A stretch of 64,000 nt of DNA, taken from contig CAVTGB010000049.1 in the NCBI GenBank assembly GCA_963734125.1, positions 53,271-117,270 on the forward strand. Direction: 5' to 3'. The translations under genes and the position numbers were made by a program. This stretch comes from DATARH01 sp963734125 (GTDB lineage: Bacteria > Pseudomonadota > Alphaproteobacteria > ATCC43930 > CGMCC-115725). The notes under the pieces are model-generated. The model worked only from the letters and a program-made list of their open reading frames with translations, had not been told where the DNA came from and searched no databases. Below, piece by piece: positions 32,596 through 41,168 of the stretch (its first letter is position 1; each line of letters starts with the position of its first letter).

Positions 32596-33390
32596 ATGAA
32601 CCGCAGCTACGAGACAATCGCGGTCGAGGACCGGGGTGACGGGCTCCTCGTCTTGACCCTCAACCGGCCGCAGGTCGCCAATGCGATGAACACCCAGATG
32701 GGCCACGACCTTCTGGGATTTTTCGATGGGGTCAGCGCCGATCCCTTGTCCCATCGCGCGATCGTCCTCACCGGGGCCGGCGACAAGGCGTTCTGCGCCG
32801 GGGGCGATTTGAAGGAGCGCCAGGGCATGACCGATGAGACCTGGGCCGCGCAGCATTTGCTGTTCGAGCGCGCGATCCGCGCCTTTCTCGGATGTCCGGT
32901 GCCGGTATTGGGTGCAATCAACGGCGCGGCCTATGCCGGGGGGTGCGAGTTGGCGCTGTGCTGCGACTTTCTCTACGCCGCCGAGACCGCGCGATTTGCC
33001 CTGACCGAGGTGACGCTCGGCATCATGCCGGGGGCCGGCGGCACGCAGAACCTGCCGCGCGCGGTCGGCGAGCGGCGCGCCAAAGAAATCATTTTGACCG
33101 GACGCCCGTTCTCGGCCACGGAGGCCCATGAGTGGGGCATGGTCAACCGGCTATGCGCGCCCGGACGCGTCCTCGACGAGACGCTGGAGACCGCGCGGCG
33201 CATCGCCGACAACGCGCCCATTTCGGTGCGCCAGGCCAAGCATTCGATCCATTACGGGCTGCAGATGGACTTGGCCAGCGCGATGATGTTCGAGATCGAG
33301 GCCTATAACCGCATGGTCCCGACCGAGGACCGCCGAGAAGGCATCAACTCGTTCAACGAAAAGCGCAAGCCGAAGTTCAACGGACGGTAG
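32596..33390 (+). CDS. Enoyl-CoA hydratase/isomerase family protein
   Basis: 264 residues. Oxyanion-hole segments 'GAGDKAFCAGGDLKERQGMT' and 'GAINGAAYAGGCELALCCDF', catalytic region 'FALTEVTLGIMPGAGGTQNL' with both Glu positions plausibly present, and 'AHEWGMVNRLCAPGRVLDET'. It ends 'GINSFNEKRKPKFNGR', close to 'Gi.aF.EKRkP.f.G'. Hydrates a trans-2-enoyl-CoA in acid catabolism. ATG 32596 with GAGAGGGG upstream. It opens the catabolic section with two MmgE/PrpD proteins, a serine hydrolase and a dehydrogenase. Confidence 0.9.
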   Translation: MNRSYETIAVEDRGDGLLVLTLNRPQVANAMNTQMGHDLLGFFDGVSADPLSHRAIVLTGAGDKAFCAGGDLKERQGMTDETWAAQHLLFERAIRAFLGCPVPVLGAINGAAYAGGCELALCCDFLYAAETARFALTEVTLGIMPGAGGTQNLPRAVGERRAKEIILTGRPFSATEAHEWGMVNRLCAPGRVLDETLETARRIADNAPISVRQAKHSIHYGLQMDLASAMMFEIEAYNRMVPTEDRREGINSFNEKRKPKFNGR

Positions 33391-33408
33391 ACGCCTGCCA
33401 TATCGGTT

Positions 33409-33493
33409 GTCATTGCGAGAAGCGCGGCGACGATGCAATCTCGACGAGCAGCGCACTAATGGCGCAAGACTACTTCGCTGCGCTCGCAATGAC
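33409..33493. repeat. Inverted-repeat intergenic element
   Basis: GTCATTGCGAG at 33409-33419 and its complement CTCGCAATGAC at 33483-33493 bracket a 63-bp interior with 'GCGACGATGCAATCTCGACG'. It resembles the non-coding ~80-bp palindromic elements common in alphaproteobacterial and environmental genomes. No ORF inside. Confidence 0.7.
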
Positions 33494-33519
33494 AGCCTTC
33501 GGTCGAAGGGAGAATCAGG

Positions 33520-34890
33520 ATGGATGGTGATCTTGCGAGCCGCGCGAAAACGGCAAACCTAACTCTCGCTCTCGCCGAACGGGCAACCACCATCACCTAT
33601 GACGCGCTGCCTGAGAATGTGCGGGAATTGGCGCGACAGTGCGTCCTCGATTATCTGGGCGTCGCGCTCGCCGGGGCCGACGATCCGCTCGTCCGCATCC
33701 TCCTTGACGAGCTGTCCGAAGCGGGCGGAGCGGGCGAGGCCACCATCATCGCCAAGAGGGGGCGCTTGCCGATGCTGGCGGCCGCCCTCGTCAACGGGGC
33801 GATCGGCCACGCGCTCGATTATGACGACGTCAACCTGGCGATGCCGGGGCATCCCTCGGTGGCGATCCTGCCGGGCCTCCTGGCGCTCGCCGAAGAGCGC
33901 GGCAGCTCCGGGCGCGAGGTGATCGCCGCCTTTGTCGCCGGCTACGAGACCTGTTGCCGGGTGGGCATGACGATGCGGCCCGGACATTACGGGCGCGGGT
34001 TTCATGCGACCGGCACGGTCGGCGCGTTCGGCGCGGCGGCGGCCTGCGCGCACCTGATGAAGCTCGACGCGGGCGCCACGGCGCAGGCGCTCGGCATCGC
34101 CGGAACCCAAGCTTCCGGGCTCAAATCGCAATTCGGCACGATGTGCAAGCCGTTCCATGCCGGGAAGGCCGCGCAGAACGGGCTCCTCGCGGCGCGCCTC
34201 GCCGCCCGCGGGTTTTCGAGCCGCCCCGACCTGATCGAATGCGAGCAGGGTTTTGCCGCAACCCATGCCCCCAAATTCCACCCTGAGAACGCGCTCGCCG
34301 AGCCGCCGGGGGGCTTTTATCTCTATGCCAATCTCTTCAAGTATCACGCCGCCTGCTACATGACCCACGCTCCGATCGAGTGCGGCCGGGACGTCCGCGA
34401 GTCGCACCGGGTGACGCCCGGCGACATCGCCCGGGTCACGCTGTCGGTCAATCGCGGGTCGAGCCGGATCTGCAACATCTCGGCGCCGACCGACGGCCTC
34501 GAAGCCAAGTTCAGCCTGCGCCAGACCGTGGCGATGGCATTGTCCGGCGTCGACACCGCGAGCCTTGGCGCCTACAGCGTCGCGACTGCGACCGATCCGG
34601 CGCTGGTTGCGCTGCGCGAGCGGATCGACATGGATTTCCGTGACGACTTGCCGGAAGCCGGGGCCGAGCTCGCGGTCGATCTGCGCGACGGCCGGGTTGT
34701 GCGCGCGACCCACGATGCCGGGATTGCGATGAGCGATGTCGCCGCCCAGGGAACGCGCCTCGCCGCGAAGTTCGATGCGCTCGCCGGTCCGGTGCTGGGC
34801 CCCGCGCGCGCCCGCGAATTGCGCGAGATGATAGGGGGCCTCGACCGCCTCGGCGACGTCGGCGCCCTGATGCGGCTGGCGGCTGGTTGA
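33520..34890 (+). CDS. MmgE/PrpD family protein (first copy)
   Basis: 456 residues. 'ARQCVLDYLGVALAGADDPL', 'AAALVNGAIGHALDYDDVNL' (HxxDYDD), 'HPSVAILPGLLALAEERGSS', 'RGFHATGTVGAFGAAAACAH', 'FGTMCKPFHAGKAAQNGLLA' and 'FKYHAACYMTHAPIE' are standard blocks. The family includes 2-methylcitrate dehydratase, cis-aconitate decarboxylase and iminodisuccinate epimerase; the exact substrate cannot be chosen. No prpB or prpC is nearby, so a role outside the methylcitrate cycle is likely. It is separated by a repeat element from the hydrolase gene downstream. Confidence 0.88.
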   Translation: MDGDLASRAKTANLTLALAERATTITYDALPENVRELARQCVLDYLGVALAGADDPLVRILLDELSEAGGAGEATIIAKRGRLPMLAAALVNGAIGHALDYDDVNLAMPGHPSVAILPGLLALAEERGSSGREVIAAFVAGYETCCRVGMTMRPGHYGRGFHATGTVGAFGAAAACAHLMKLDAGATAQALGIAGTQASGLKSQFGTMCKPFHAGKAAQNGLLAARLAARGFSSRPDLIECEQGFAATHAPKFHPENALAEPPGGFYLYANLFKYHAACYMTHAPIECGRDVRESHRVTPGDIARVTLSVNRGSSRICNISAPTDGLEAKFSLRQTVAMALSGVDTASLGAYSVATATDPALVALRERIDMDFRDDLPEAGAELAVDLRDGRVVRATHDAGIAMSDVAAQGTRLAAKFDALAGPVLGPARARELREMIGGLDRLGDVGALMRLAAG

Positions 34891-34908
34891 GCCGCCGTCT
34901 ATATCCGC

Positions 34909-34987
34909 GTCACCCCCGCGAAAGCGAGGCCCCAGGGCGAGCGACGCAACGCTGGGCTCCAGGGTTCCCGCTTGCGCGGGAATGACG
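34909..34987. repeat. Inverted-repeat intergenic element
   Basis: CGTCACCCCCGCGAAAGCG-type left arm and CGCTTGCGCGGGAATGACG right arm, with 'GGGCTCCAGGGTTCCCGCTT' toward the right. A widespread non-coding palindromic element type in GC-rich proteobacteria. Confidence 0.65.
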
Positions 34988-35033
34988 GTAAGGTGTTTGC
35001 GACCAGAACCACCGATCACGCGAGGAGACCGCG

Positions 35034-36147
35034 ATGCCCGATTACCCGCTGCCGTCGAGCAACCCGCAAGCGCTCGGCTTTGCCCAACGGCCGCTCGAAC
35101 ACCTCGACCACCTGATCCGCCAGCATATCGAAGAGGGCCGCTATCCCGGCGCGCAGATCGCGCTGGCGCGCAATGGCCAGCTGGCGCTGCTACCGCACCT
35201 ACGGCGACGCCAAGACCGAGGCGGCAGCGGGCGCCGGCCAAGGCCGATACGCTCTTCCTGTTGTTCAGCCAGACCAAGGTGCTTGACCAGTTCGGCCGTA
35301 TGGGCGCTGGTCGAGGAAGGCAAGCTGTCGTTCATGGACAAGGTCAGTCGACCACCTGCCCGAGTTCGCCGCGCGCGGCAAGGCCGACATCACGCTGCAC
35401 CAGGTGATGACGCATCAGGGCGGCTACCCGTCCGGCGACGTCACCCCGGCGACCTGGACCGACCACACCCGGATGCGCGCCGAGGTCTGCGATTTCTCGC
35501 TCGATTGGACGCCGGGGTCGCGCCTGCAATACCACCCGCGCGCCGCCCATCTGACCCAGGCGATGATAATCGAGGCGGTGACCGGCCAGGATTATCGCAC
35601 CGTCATCCGCGACAAGGTGCTGGCTCCGCTCGGGCTTGCCGGCGACATCTTCGTGGGCGTGCCGCAGAGCGAGCAGGGCCGCTGCGCCGACACCTATGCC
35701 GCCGAGACGCGCGACAACTCGCCCGAGTTCAAGGCGGCCGGGATGCCGAGCGGCGGCGGCTATGCGACGGCCCGCGGCATGGCCGCGTTCTACCAGATGC
35801 TGCTGGGGCGCGGCCGGCTGGGCGAGGTACGGATGTTCTCGCCGCGCCTCATCAGCTATGTGACGAAGAACCACACCGGCGAGAAGGGCGACGACGCGAT
35901 GGCCGGGACGCCGATGCATCGCGGCCTCGGGCCCCATGTCCGCGGCGAGAGCGAGCGCATCCGCGGCCTCGGCACCCTCGCCGCGCCGCAGACCTTCGGC
36001 CATGGCGGGGCGGGCACCTCCTATTCCTGGGCCGACCCGACCAGCGGGGTGTCGTTCACCTATCTGACCAATTACGTGCAGCCCGACCCCTGGCACAGCG
36101 CCCGTCTCGACCGCATCGCCAATTTGGTGCACGCCGCGATCGATTGA
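35034..36147 (+). CDS. Serine hydrolase, beta-lactamase/EstB family, several frame breaks
   Basis: About 370 residues. After 'RYPGAQIALARNGQLAL' the frame breaks several times between 35190 and 35370. Reading across frames gives 'LFLLFSQTKVL' (SxxK nucleophile motif SQTK), 'SSAVWALVEEGKLSF', then uninterrupted 'ITLHQVMTHQGGYPSGDVTP', 'RLQYHPRAAHLTQAMIIEAV' (YxN-position Tyr) and 'TFGHGGAGTSYSWADPTSGV' (HGG, third motif). Class C-like fold; such proteins are usually esterases or amide hydrolases rather than resistance enzymes. No signal peptide, so cytoplasmic. It sits between two MmgE/PrpD genes. Confidence 0.82.
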
Positions 36148-36170
36148 GACGCGCAGCGCTCCCGTCAACT

Positions 36171-36193
36171 CCCTCCCCCGCAAGCGGGGAGGG
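36171..36193. repeat. G/C-rich intergenic hairpin
   Basis: CCCTCCCCCG-CAAG-CGGGGAGGG, followed by 'TTGGGGTGGGGGC'. Same family as the hairpins at 39268-39340 and 49869-49892. It lies 23 nt after the hydrolase stop and 23 nt before the next ATG. Confidence 0.65.
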
Positions 36194-36215
36194 TTGGGGT
36201 GGGGGCTTTACAGCG

Positions 36216-37565
36216 ATGATAGAAGACCCGGTCGTCGACAGGATCGTCGCGCATGTCGCGCGGGTCGCGGCGGGCGAAGTGCCCGAGGCGGCGCGGAGCG
36301 CGGCCATGGTGTTTGTCGCCGATTCGCTCGGGGTCGGCATCGCCGGCGCGGCGACGCCGTGGCGCGCGGAGGTGCTCGACATGGCGGCGGCAGCTCGCGG
36401 CCGTGGCGAGGCAAGCCTGTGGGGCTCGGGCAAGCGCCTGCCGCTGGCCGCGGCGGCGATGGTCAACGCCTATCAGATGCACGGCCTGGAGTTCGACTGC
36501 GTGCATGAGGGCGCCGTCGTCCACGCGATGTCGGCGGTGCTGCCGTGCCTCGTCGGCTGGGTCGAGCGCCAGGGGAGCATATCCGGTGGGATATCGGGCG
36601 AGCGGCTATTGCGCGCGGTAATCGCCGGGGTCGATGTCGCGGTGACTTTGGGGTTGTGCTCGCGCGCACCGATGCGCTTCTTCCGGCCGGCCAATTGCAG
36701 CGGGTTCGGCGCGGTCGCCGGGCTTGGCCTTTTGGCTCGGCTTACCGAAACCCAGCTGCGCGACGCGGTCGGCATCTATTATGGCGCGTGCGGCGGCACG
36801 ATGCAGGCGCACGAGGAGGCGAGCCCGCAACTGGCGATGCAGATGGGGTTTGCCGCGAGGAACGCCGTGACCGCGATCGAGCTGGCGGCGCGCGGCATGC
36901 CCGGCCCGCGGGCGCCGATCTCGGGCACCTTCGGCTATTTCGCCCTCTTCGACGGCGCGGCCGACCCGGCGCCGTTCGACGATCTCGGCCGCCTCTGGCG
37001 GGTCTGCGAACTCTCCCACAAGCCGTTCCCCTCCGGCCGCGCCACCCATGGCGGGATCGACGGCTTGCAGCAATTGATGGCGGCGCACCGCGTCACCGCC
37101 GACAGCGTGCGGGCCGGCCGCTTCCTGGTGCCGCAACTGACCCACCGCCTGGTCGGCCGCCCGGCCGCGGACACGATGACGATCGCCTATGCGAGGCTGT
37201 GTCTGCCCTATGTCGGCGCGGTGTGCCTGCGGCGCGGCACGGTCGGGCTCGACGATTTCACCCCCGCCGCGCTTGCCGACCCCGCCACCCTCGCCCTCGC
37301 CCGCCGCCTCACGGTGAGCGCCGACACCAACCCCGACCCGAACGCGCTGCATCCCGTCCGCGTCGAACTCGACCTCGCCGACGGACGCACGCTCGCCCGC
37401 GATGTCGCGCAAGTCCTCGGCAGTCCGGCCCGCCCGCTATCCCCGGAGGCCGCGCGCGCCAAGTTCGCCGCATGCGGCACCCCACCGGCGCTATGGGACG
37501 CCGCGATGGCGCTCGAAACGCTCGGCGACGCGGGCAATCTCACGCGATTTTTGCAGTTGGGCTGA
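36216..37565 (+). CDS. MmgE/PrpD family protein (second copy)
   Basis: 449 residues, clearly diverged from the copy at 33520. 'SAAMVFVADSLGVGIAGAAT', 'AAAAMVNAYQMHGLEFDCVH' (H.LEFD instead of H.LDYD), 'FFRPANCSGFGAVAGLGLLA', 'LAMQMGFAARNAVTAIELAA', 'CELSHKPFPSGRATHGGIDG' and 'HPVRVELDLADGRTLARDV'. Probably a different dehydratase or epimerase from the first copy. No break separates its frame from the hydrolase upstream except the latter's stop, so ATG 36216 is the credible start. It converges on the acyl-CoA dehydrogenase with 10 nt between stops. Confidence 0.87.
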   Translation: MIEDPVVDRIVAHVARVAAGEVPEAARSAAMVFVADSLGVGIAGAATPWRAEVLDMAAAARGRGEASLWGSGKRLPLAAAAMVNAYQMHGLEFDCVHEGAVVHAMSAVLPCLVGWVERQGSISGGISGERLLRAVIAGVDVAVTLGLCSRAPMRFFRPANCSGFGAVAGLGLLARLTETQLRDAVGIYYGACGGTMQAHEEASPQLAMQMGFAARNAVTAIELAARGMPGPRAPISGTFGYFALFDGAADPAPFDDLGRLWRVCELSHKPFPSGRATHGGIDGLQQLMAAHRVTADSVRAGRFLVPQLTHRLVGRPAADTMTIAYARLCLPYVGAVCLRRGTVGLDDFTPAALADPATLALARRLTVSADTNPDPNALHPVRVELDLADGRTLARDVAQVLGSPARPLSPEAARAKFAACGTPPALWDAAMALETLGDAGNLTRFLQLG

Positions 37566-37575
37566 GCACTTTCGT

Positions 37576-38775
37576 TCAATACGACCGCGGCATGCCCAAG
37601 ACGTGTTGGCCGATGTAGGCGAGGATGAGGTTGGTGGAGATGGGCGCGGTCTGGTAGATGCGGACTTCGCGCCATTTGCGCTCGATGTCGTATTCCTTGG
37701 CGAAGGCGAAGCCGCCATAGGTCTGGAAGGTCGCGTCGGCGGCGTGCCAGGTGGCTTCCGAGGCGAGGAGCTTGGCCATGTTGGCGTCGGCCCCGCAGTC
37801 CCGCCCCGCGTCGAACAGCGCGGCGGCGCGGCGGCAGATCATGTCGGCCGCTTCCAGTTCGGCATACGCGCGCGCCAGCGGGAACTGCACCCCCTGGTTC
37901 TGCCCGATCGGCTTATCAAAGACGACGCGCTCGTTGGCGTAGTCGATGCCCTTCTTCAAAAGCCAACGGCCATCGCCAATGCATTCCTGGGCGACGAGGA
38001 TGCGCTCGGCGTTCATCCCGTCGAGGATGTAGCGGAAGCCCCTTCCCTCCTCGCCGATCAGGTTTTCCGCCGGTACCTTCAGATTGTCGAAAAACACCTC
38101 GGTCGTGTTGTGGTTGATCATCGCCTCGATCGGGCGGATCTCGACCCCGTTGCCGACGCCCTCGCGCAGATCGACGAGGAACACCGAGAGCCCGTCGGTG
38201 CGGCGCTTGACCTCCTCGACCGGCGTCGTACGCGCGAGGAGGAGCATGAGGTCGGAGTGCCGCGCCCGCGAGGTCCACACCTTCTGCCCGGTAACGAGGT
38301 AGTGGTCGCCATTGCCGGCCCTGACCGCGCGCGTCTTCAGCTTGGTGGTGTCGGAGCCGGTGGTCGGCTCGGTGACGCCAAAGGCCTGCAGGCGCAGTTC
38401 GCCCGAGGCGATGCCGGGGAGATAACGCTGTTTCTGCTCCTCGCTGCCGTGCCGCAGCAGCGTCCCCATGATGTACATCTGGGCATGGCCCTGGCTGGCG
38501 GTGCAGCCGGAGGCGTTGATTTCCTCGAGGATGACCGCGGCGGCGCGCAGCGGCAGGCCCGAGCCGCCATATTCCTCGGGAATGAGCGAGGCCAGGAAGC
38601 CGCCCTCGGTCAATTCGGCGACGAAGGCGGTGGGGTACGCCTGCTCGTCCTCGAGCTTCCGCCAATAGGCGCCGGGGTATTTCTCGCAGATCTTGCGCAC
38701 CGATTGGCGCAGCTCGGGGTAATCCTCGCCGAGCGCGAGGGTGACCGGCTCGCCGGATTGATCGCCATAGGGCAT
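37576..38775 (-). CDS. Acyl-CoA dehydrogenase (LCAD/IVD-like base position)
   Basis: 399 residues. 'AFGVTEPTTGSDTTKLKTRA', 'YLVTGQKVWTSRARHSDLML', 'VPAENLIGEEGRGFRYILDG', 'RVVFDKPIGQNQGVQFPLAR', 'TFQTYGGFAFAKEYDIERKW'. At the place of the usual C-terminal catalytic Glu stands Gln ('VRIYQTAPISTNLILAYI'), while 'ILDGMNAERILVA' offers a Glu where isovaleryl- and long-chain enzymes keep their base. This suggests a branched or bulky acyl-CoA. ATG 38775 ('MPYGDQSGEPV') fits better than the GC-biased extension to 38808. FAD-linked, cytoplasmic. Confidence 0.9.
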   Translation of the reverse strand: MPYGDQSGEPVTLALGEDYPELRQSVRKICEKYPGAYWRKLEDEQAYPTAFVAELTEGGFLASLIPEEYGGSGLPLRAAAVILEEINASGCTASQGHAQMYIMGTLLRHGSEEQKQRYLPGIASGELRLQAFGVTEPTTGSDTTKLKTRAVRAGNGDHYLVTGQKVWTSRARHSDLMLLLARTTPVEEVKRRTDGLSVFLVDLREGVGNGVEIRPIEAMINHNTTEVFFDNLKVPAENLIGEEGRGFRYILDGMNAERILVAQECIGDGRWLLKKGIDYANERVVFDKPIGQNQGVQFPLARAYAELEAADMICRRAAALFDAGRDCGADANMAKLLASEATWHAADATFQTYGGFAFAKEYDIERKWREVRIYQTAPISTNLILAYIGQHVLGMPRSY

Positions 38776-38912
38776 CGCCCGCTCCCGTGTGACCGCGTGC
38801 GGCAACAATAGCCTGCCGCGAGGCCAGCGCCAATTCGTCGTGCGAGCGACTGGCCGGCGCCGCGCCGGGCGGCTATACCGCCCGTCTTACTTTAGCGACG
38901 GCGCGTAGCCCC

Positions 38913-39245
38913 ATGCGAACCATCCTGTTGCTGATCGGATCCAATTTCTTCATGACCTGCGCCTGGTACGGCCATCTCAAGTACCGAACCTCGCCCTTAT
39001 GGATCGTCATTCTGGCGAGCTGGGCGATCGCCTTCTTCGAGTATTGCCTGCAGGTGCCGGCCAACCGCATCGGCTATGGCGAATTCTCGGTCGGCCAGCT
39101 GAAGATCATTCAGGAGATCATCACGCTGGTGGTCTTTGCCGCGTTCGCCGCGCTCTATCTCGGCGACCCGATTTCGTGGCGCTATGCAGGCGCGTTCGTC
39201 TGCCTGCTGGGAGCGGTGGGGTTCATGTTCATCGGGCGGCCCTGA
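38913..39245 (+). CDS. DMT superfamily protein, DUF486
   Basis: 110 residues with four membrane helices: 'ILLLIGSNFFMTCAWYGHLK', 'LWIVILASWAIAFFEYCLQV', 'IIQEIITLVVFAAFAALYLG', 'WRYAGAFVCLLGAVGFMFIG'. The conserved 'FMTcAWYgHLK', 'WaIAFfEYclQVPANRiGy' and 'QLKiiQEiItL.VF' blocks are DUF486. A small inner-membrane protein of unknown substrate, related to SMR/EamA half-transporters. Complete, single-gene unit. Confidence 0.92.
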   Translation: MRTILLLIGSNFFMTCAWYGHLKYRTSPLWIVILASWAIAFFEYCLQVPANRIGYGEFSVGQLKIIQEIITLVVFAAFAALYLGDPISWRYAGAFVCLLGAVGFMFIGRP

Positions 39246-39267
39246 TGCTGCATCACCCCCACCCCGA

Positions 39268-39340
39268 CCCGCCCCCATCGAGGGGGCGGGAGTAAAAATG
39301 GGCGTGCAAATCGAGGCCCTCCCCCTTTGATGGGGGAGGG
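39268..39340. repeat. Two G/C-rich intergenic hairpins
   Basis: CCCGCCCCC-ATCGA-GGGGGCGGG at 39268-39290 and CCCTCCCCC-TTTGAT-GGGGGAGGG at 39317-39340, followed by 'TTTGGGAGGGGGTGAG'. They lie between the convergent DUF486 gene and ABC ATPase gene and might also end both transcripts. Confidence 0.7.
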
Positions 39341-39415
39341 TTTGGGAGGGGGTGAGTGCGGCGGTGCAACTTTATCGGAAACGGCCGTAGTGCGGCGGCG
39401 GCTGGCCCCGCCTTG

Positions 39416-40172
39416 TTACCCGGCGCGGGCGGCGCGGTACTCGCGGCGCACGATGTCGAGGAGCTGTTCGGCCGAGGTGGTGGCGGCCGGGCTCTCGAAG
39501 GTGACTTCGCCATGCTGCATCAGGATGATGCGGTCGCAGATTTCCAGGGTCTGCGCGTAATTGTGCGCGATCATCACGATTGCGATATCGCCGCGCGCCT
39601 TCAATCGTCCTATGAGCTCGATGATGAGCCGCGCCTCGCGCGCCCCCATCGCCGCCAGCGGCTCGTCGAGGAGGAGGATGCTTCGCCTCGCCATGCACCG
39701 CGCGCGCCACCGCGATCGCCTGGCGCTGACCGCCCGACAGTGCGCCGACCTCGACCTCGACCGACGGCACGTCGACCCCGATATCGGCGAGCGCCCGAGC
39801 CGCGCGCCGCCGCATCTCGGCATGGTCGAGGAAGCGGAACGGCCAGGGACGCCTGAGCTCGCGGTTCAAAAACATGTTGTGGTAGATGCTGAGCCCGTTG
39901 ACGAGGGCCAGGTCCTGGTAGACGCACTCGATGCCGAGCGCGCGGGCCTGGCTGACCGAGGCTAGCGCGACCGGCTTGCCGTCGACGAAGACCTGCCCGG
40001 AATCCGGCTGGTGATAGCCGGTCAGGATCTTTATGAGGGTCGACTTGCCGGCGCCGTTGTCGCCGAGAATGCCGAGGGTCTCGCCATAGGCGACGCGAAT
40101 CGAGACGCCGTCGAGCGCGGTGATGTGCCCGAACGCCTTCTTCAGATGCTCGGCGCGGATCGCCTCGGTCAT
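39416..40172 (-). CDS. Sugar-type ABC transporter ATP-binding protein, one frame break
   Basis: About 252 residues, single ATPase domain. Walker A 'ILGDNGAGKSTLIKILTG', Q-loop 'GIECVYQDLALVNGLSIYHN', signature 'VGALSGGQRQAIAVARAV', Walker B 'ILLLDEPLAAMG' and switch His 'IAIVMIAHNYAQTLEICDRI'. One frame break near 39692, between the signature and Walker B. This is the short form found with RbsC-like permeases, half the length of RbsA/XylG. Its ATG overlaps the permease stop (ATGA). It energises uptake of a sugar or similar small molecule. Confidence 0.9.
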
Positions 40173-41164
40173 CGCACGCCACCGGGCGCGCGGCGTCGCG
40201 CCAGATGGATGTTGGCGACCATCGCGATCAGGATCGCCGCGCCGATGATGATGTTGAACATAAAGGCGTTGATGCCCTGCAGCGTGAAACCGTCCTGCAG
40301 CACGCCGAGCATTATCCCGCCGACGAGGCCGCCGACAATCGTGCCGGCGCCGCCGGCGATCGCGGTGCCGCCGATGACGCCCGAGGCGACGCCGAGAAAC
40401 ATGATGTTGCTGCCGCCGGCCAGCGGATCGGCTGAGCCGACGCGGAAGGCTTCCAACAGTCCGGTAAAGCCGCCCAGGGTGCTGGTCAGCACGAAATTGC
40501 CGATCTTGATGCGGTTGATGCGAATCCCGGCCTCACCCGCGGCGATGATGTTGCCGCCGATCGCCACCGTGTGCAGCCCCCAGCGGGTGTGGCGCAAGAC
40601 GACATGCATCACCGCGACGATACCGAAGGCCCAGATGATCTCGGAATAGCCCCACGCCCCCATGAACCCGGCCAGCGAAGTTCCGACCGGGACATTCGCA
40701 GGGAAGCCGCGCGAGATCGTCAGCGTGATCCCGTTGATCAGGAAAAATGCACCCAGCGTCGTGATGAACGACGGCACGCTGAGGCCGATCGTGACGACGC
40801 CGATCAAGAGGCCGATCACCGCGCTGACTGCGAGCGCCACGACCATCGCCGCGATGATCGGCAAACCGGCCGCCTGCGCCGCGCCCATGACGAACGGGGC
40901 AAGCGCGAAGACCTGGCCGACCGACAGGTCGATCTCGCGGCAGATCAACAGCATGATCTCGCCGCAGGCGATGATCACCGGCGCGGCGACGAACTGCGAC
41001 AGGGTCTCGATGTTGTCGTCGCTGAGGAAATTCGGGTTGGCCACCTCGAAATAGAAGACGAGCGCCGCCGAGACGACGATGACGCTGGCTTCCGGCCGCA
41101 GCAGAAATTCATGGAGGCGCCGGGCAACGCCGCGGCGGGGCGCCCTTGGCCGCGCTCCCGCCAC
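40169..41164 (-). CDS. Sugar-type ABC transporter permease (RbsC-like)
   Basis: 331 residues with about ten membrane helices. 'CREIDLSVGQVFALAPFVMG' is the conserved BPD_transp_2 'IDLSVG' motif; 'FITTLGAFFLINGITLTISR' and 'LGGFTGLLEAFRVGSADPLA' with 'VIGGTAIAGGAGTIVGGLVG' complete the family pattern. GTG 41164 is chosen because it lies 4 nt after the substrate-binding-protein stop; a longer frame would add an Arg-rich leader. The gene order binding protein-permease-ATPase is a normal carbohydrate-uptake operon. Confidence 0.9.
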   Translation of the reverse strand: MAGARPRAPRRGVARRLHEFLLRPEASVIVVSAALVFYFEVANPNFLSDDNIETLSQFVAAPVIIACGEIMLLICREIDLSVGQVFALAPFVMGAAQAAGLPIIAAMVVALAVSAVIGLLIGVVTIGLSVPSFITTLGAFFLINGITLTISRGFPANVPVGTSLAGFMGAWGYSEIIWAFGIVAVMHVVLRHTRWGLHTVAIGGNIIAAGEAGIRINRIKIGNFVLTSTLGGFTGLLEAFRVGSADPLAGGSNIMFLGVASGVIGGTAIAGGAGTIVGGLVGGIMLGVLQDGFTLQGINAFMFNIIIGAAILIAMVANIHLARRRAPGGVR

Positions 41165-41168
41165 TCGC

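Noticed and set aside
35034..37565. Apparent 843-residue hydrolase-MmgE/PrpD fusion
   Set aside because: The middle is Arg-rich shadow sequence; the hydrolase continues in another frame to its own stop at 36147 and the MmgE/PrpD gene starts at 36216.
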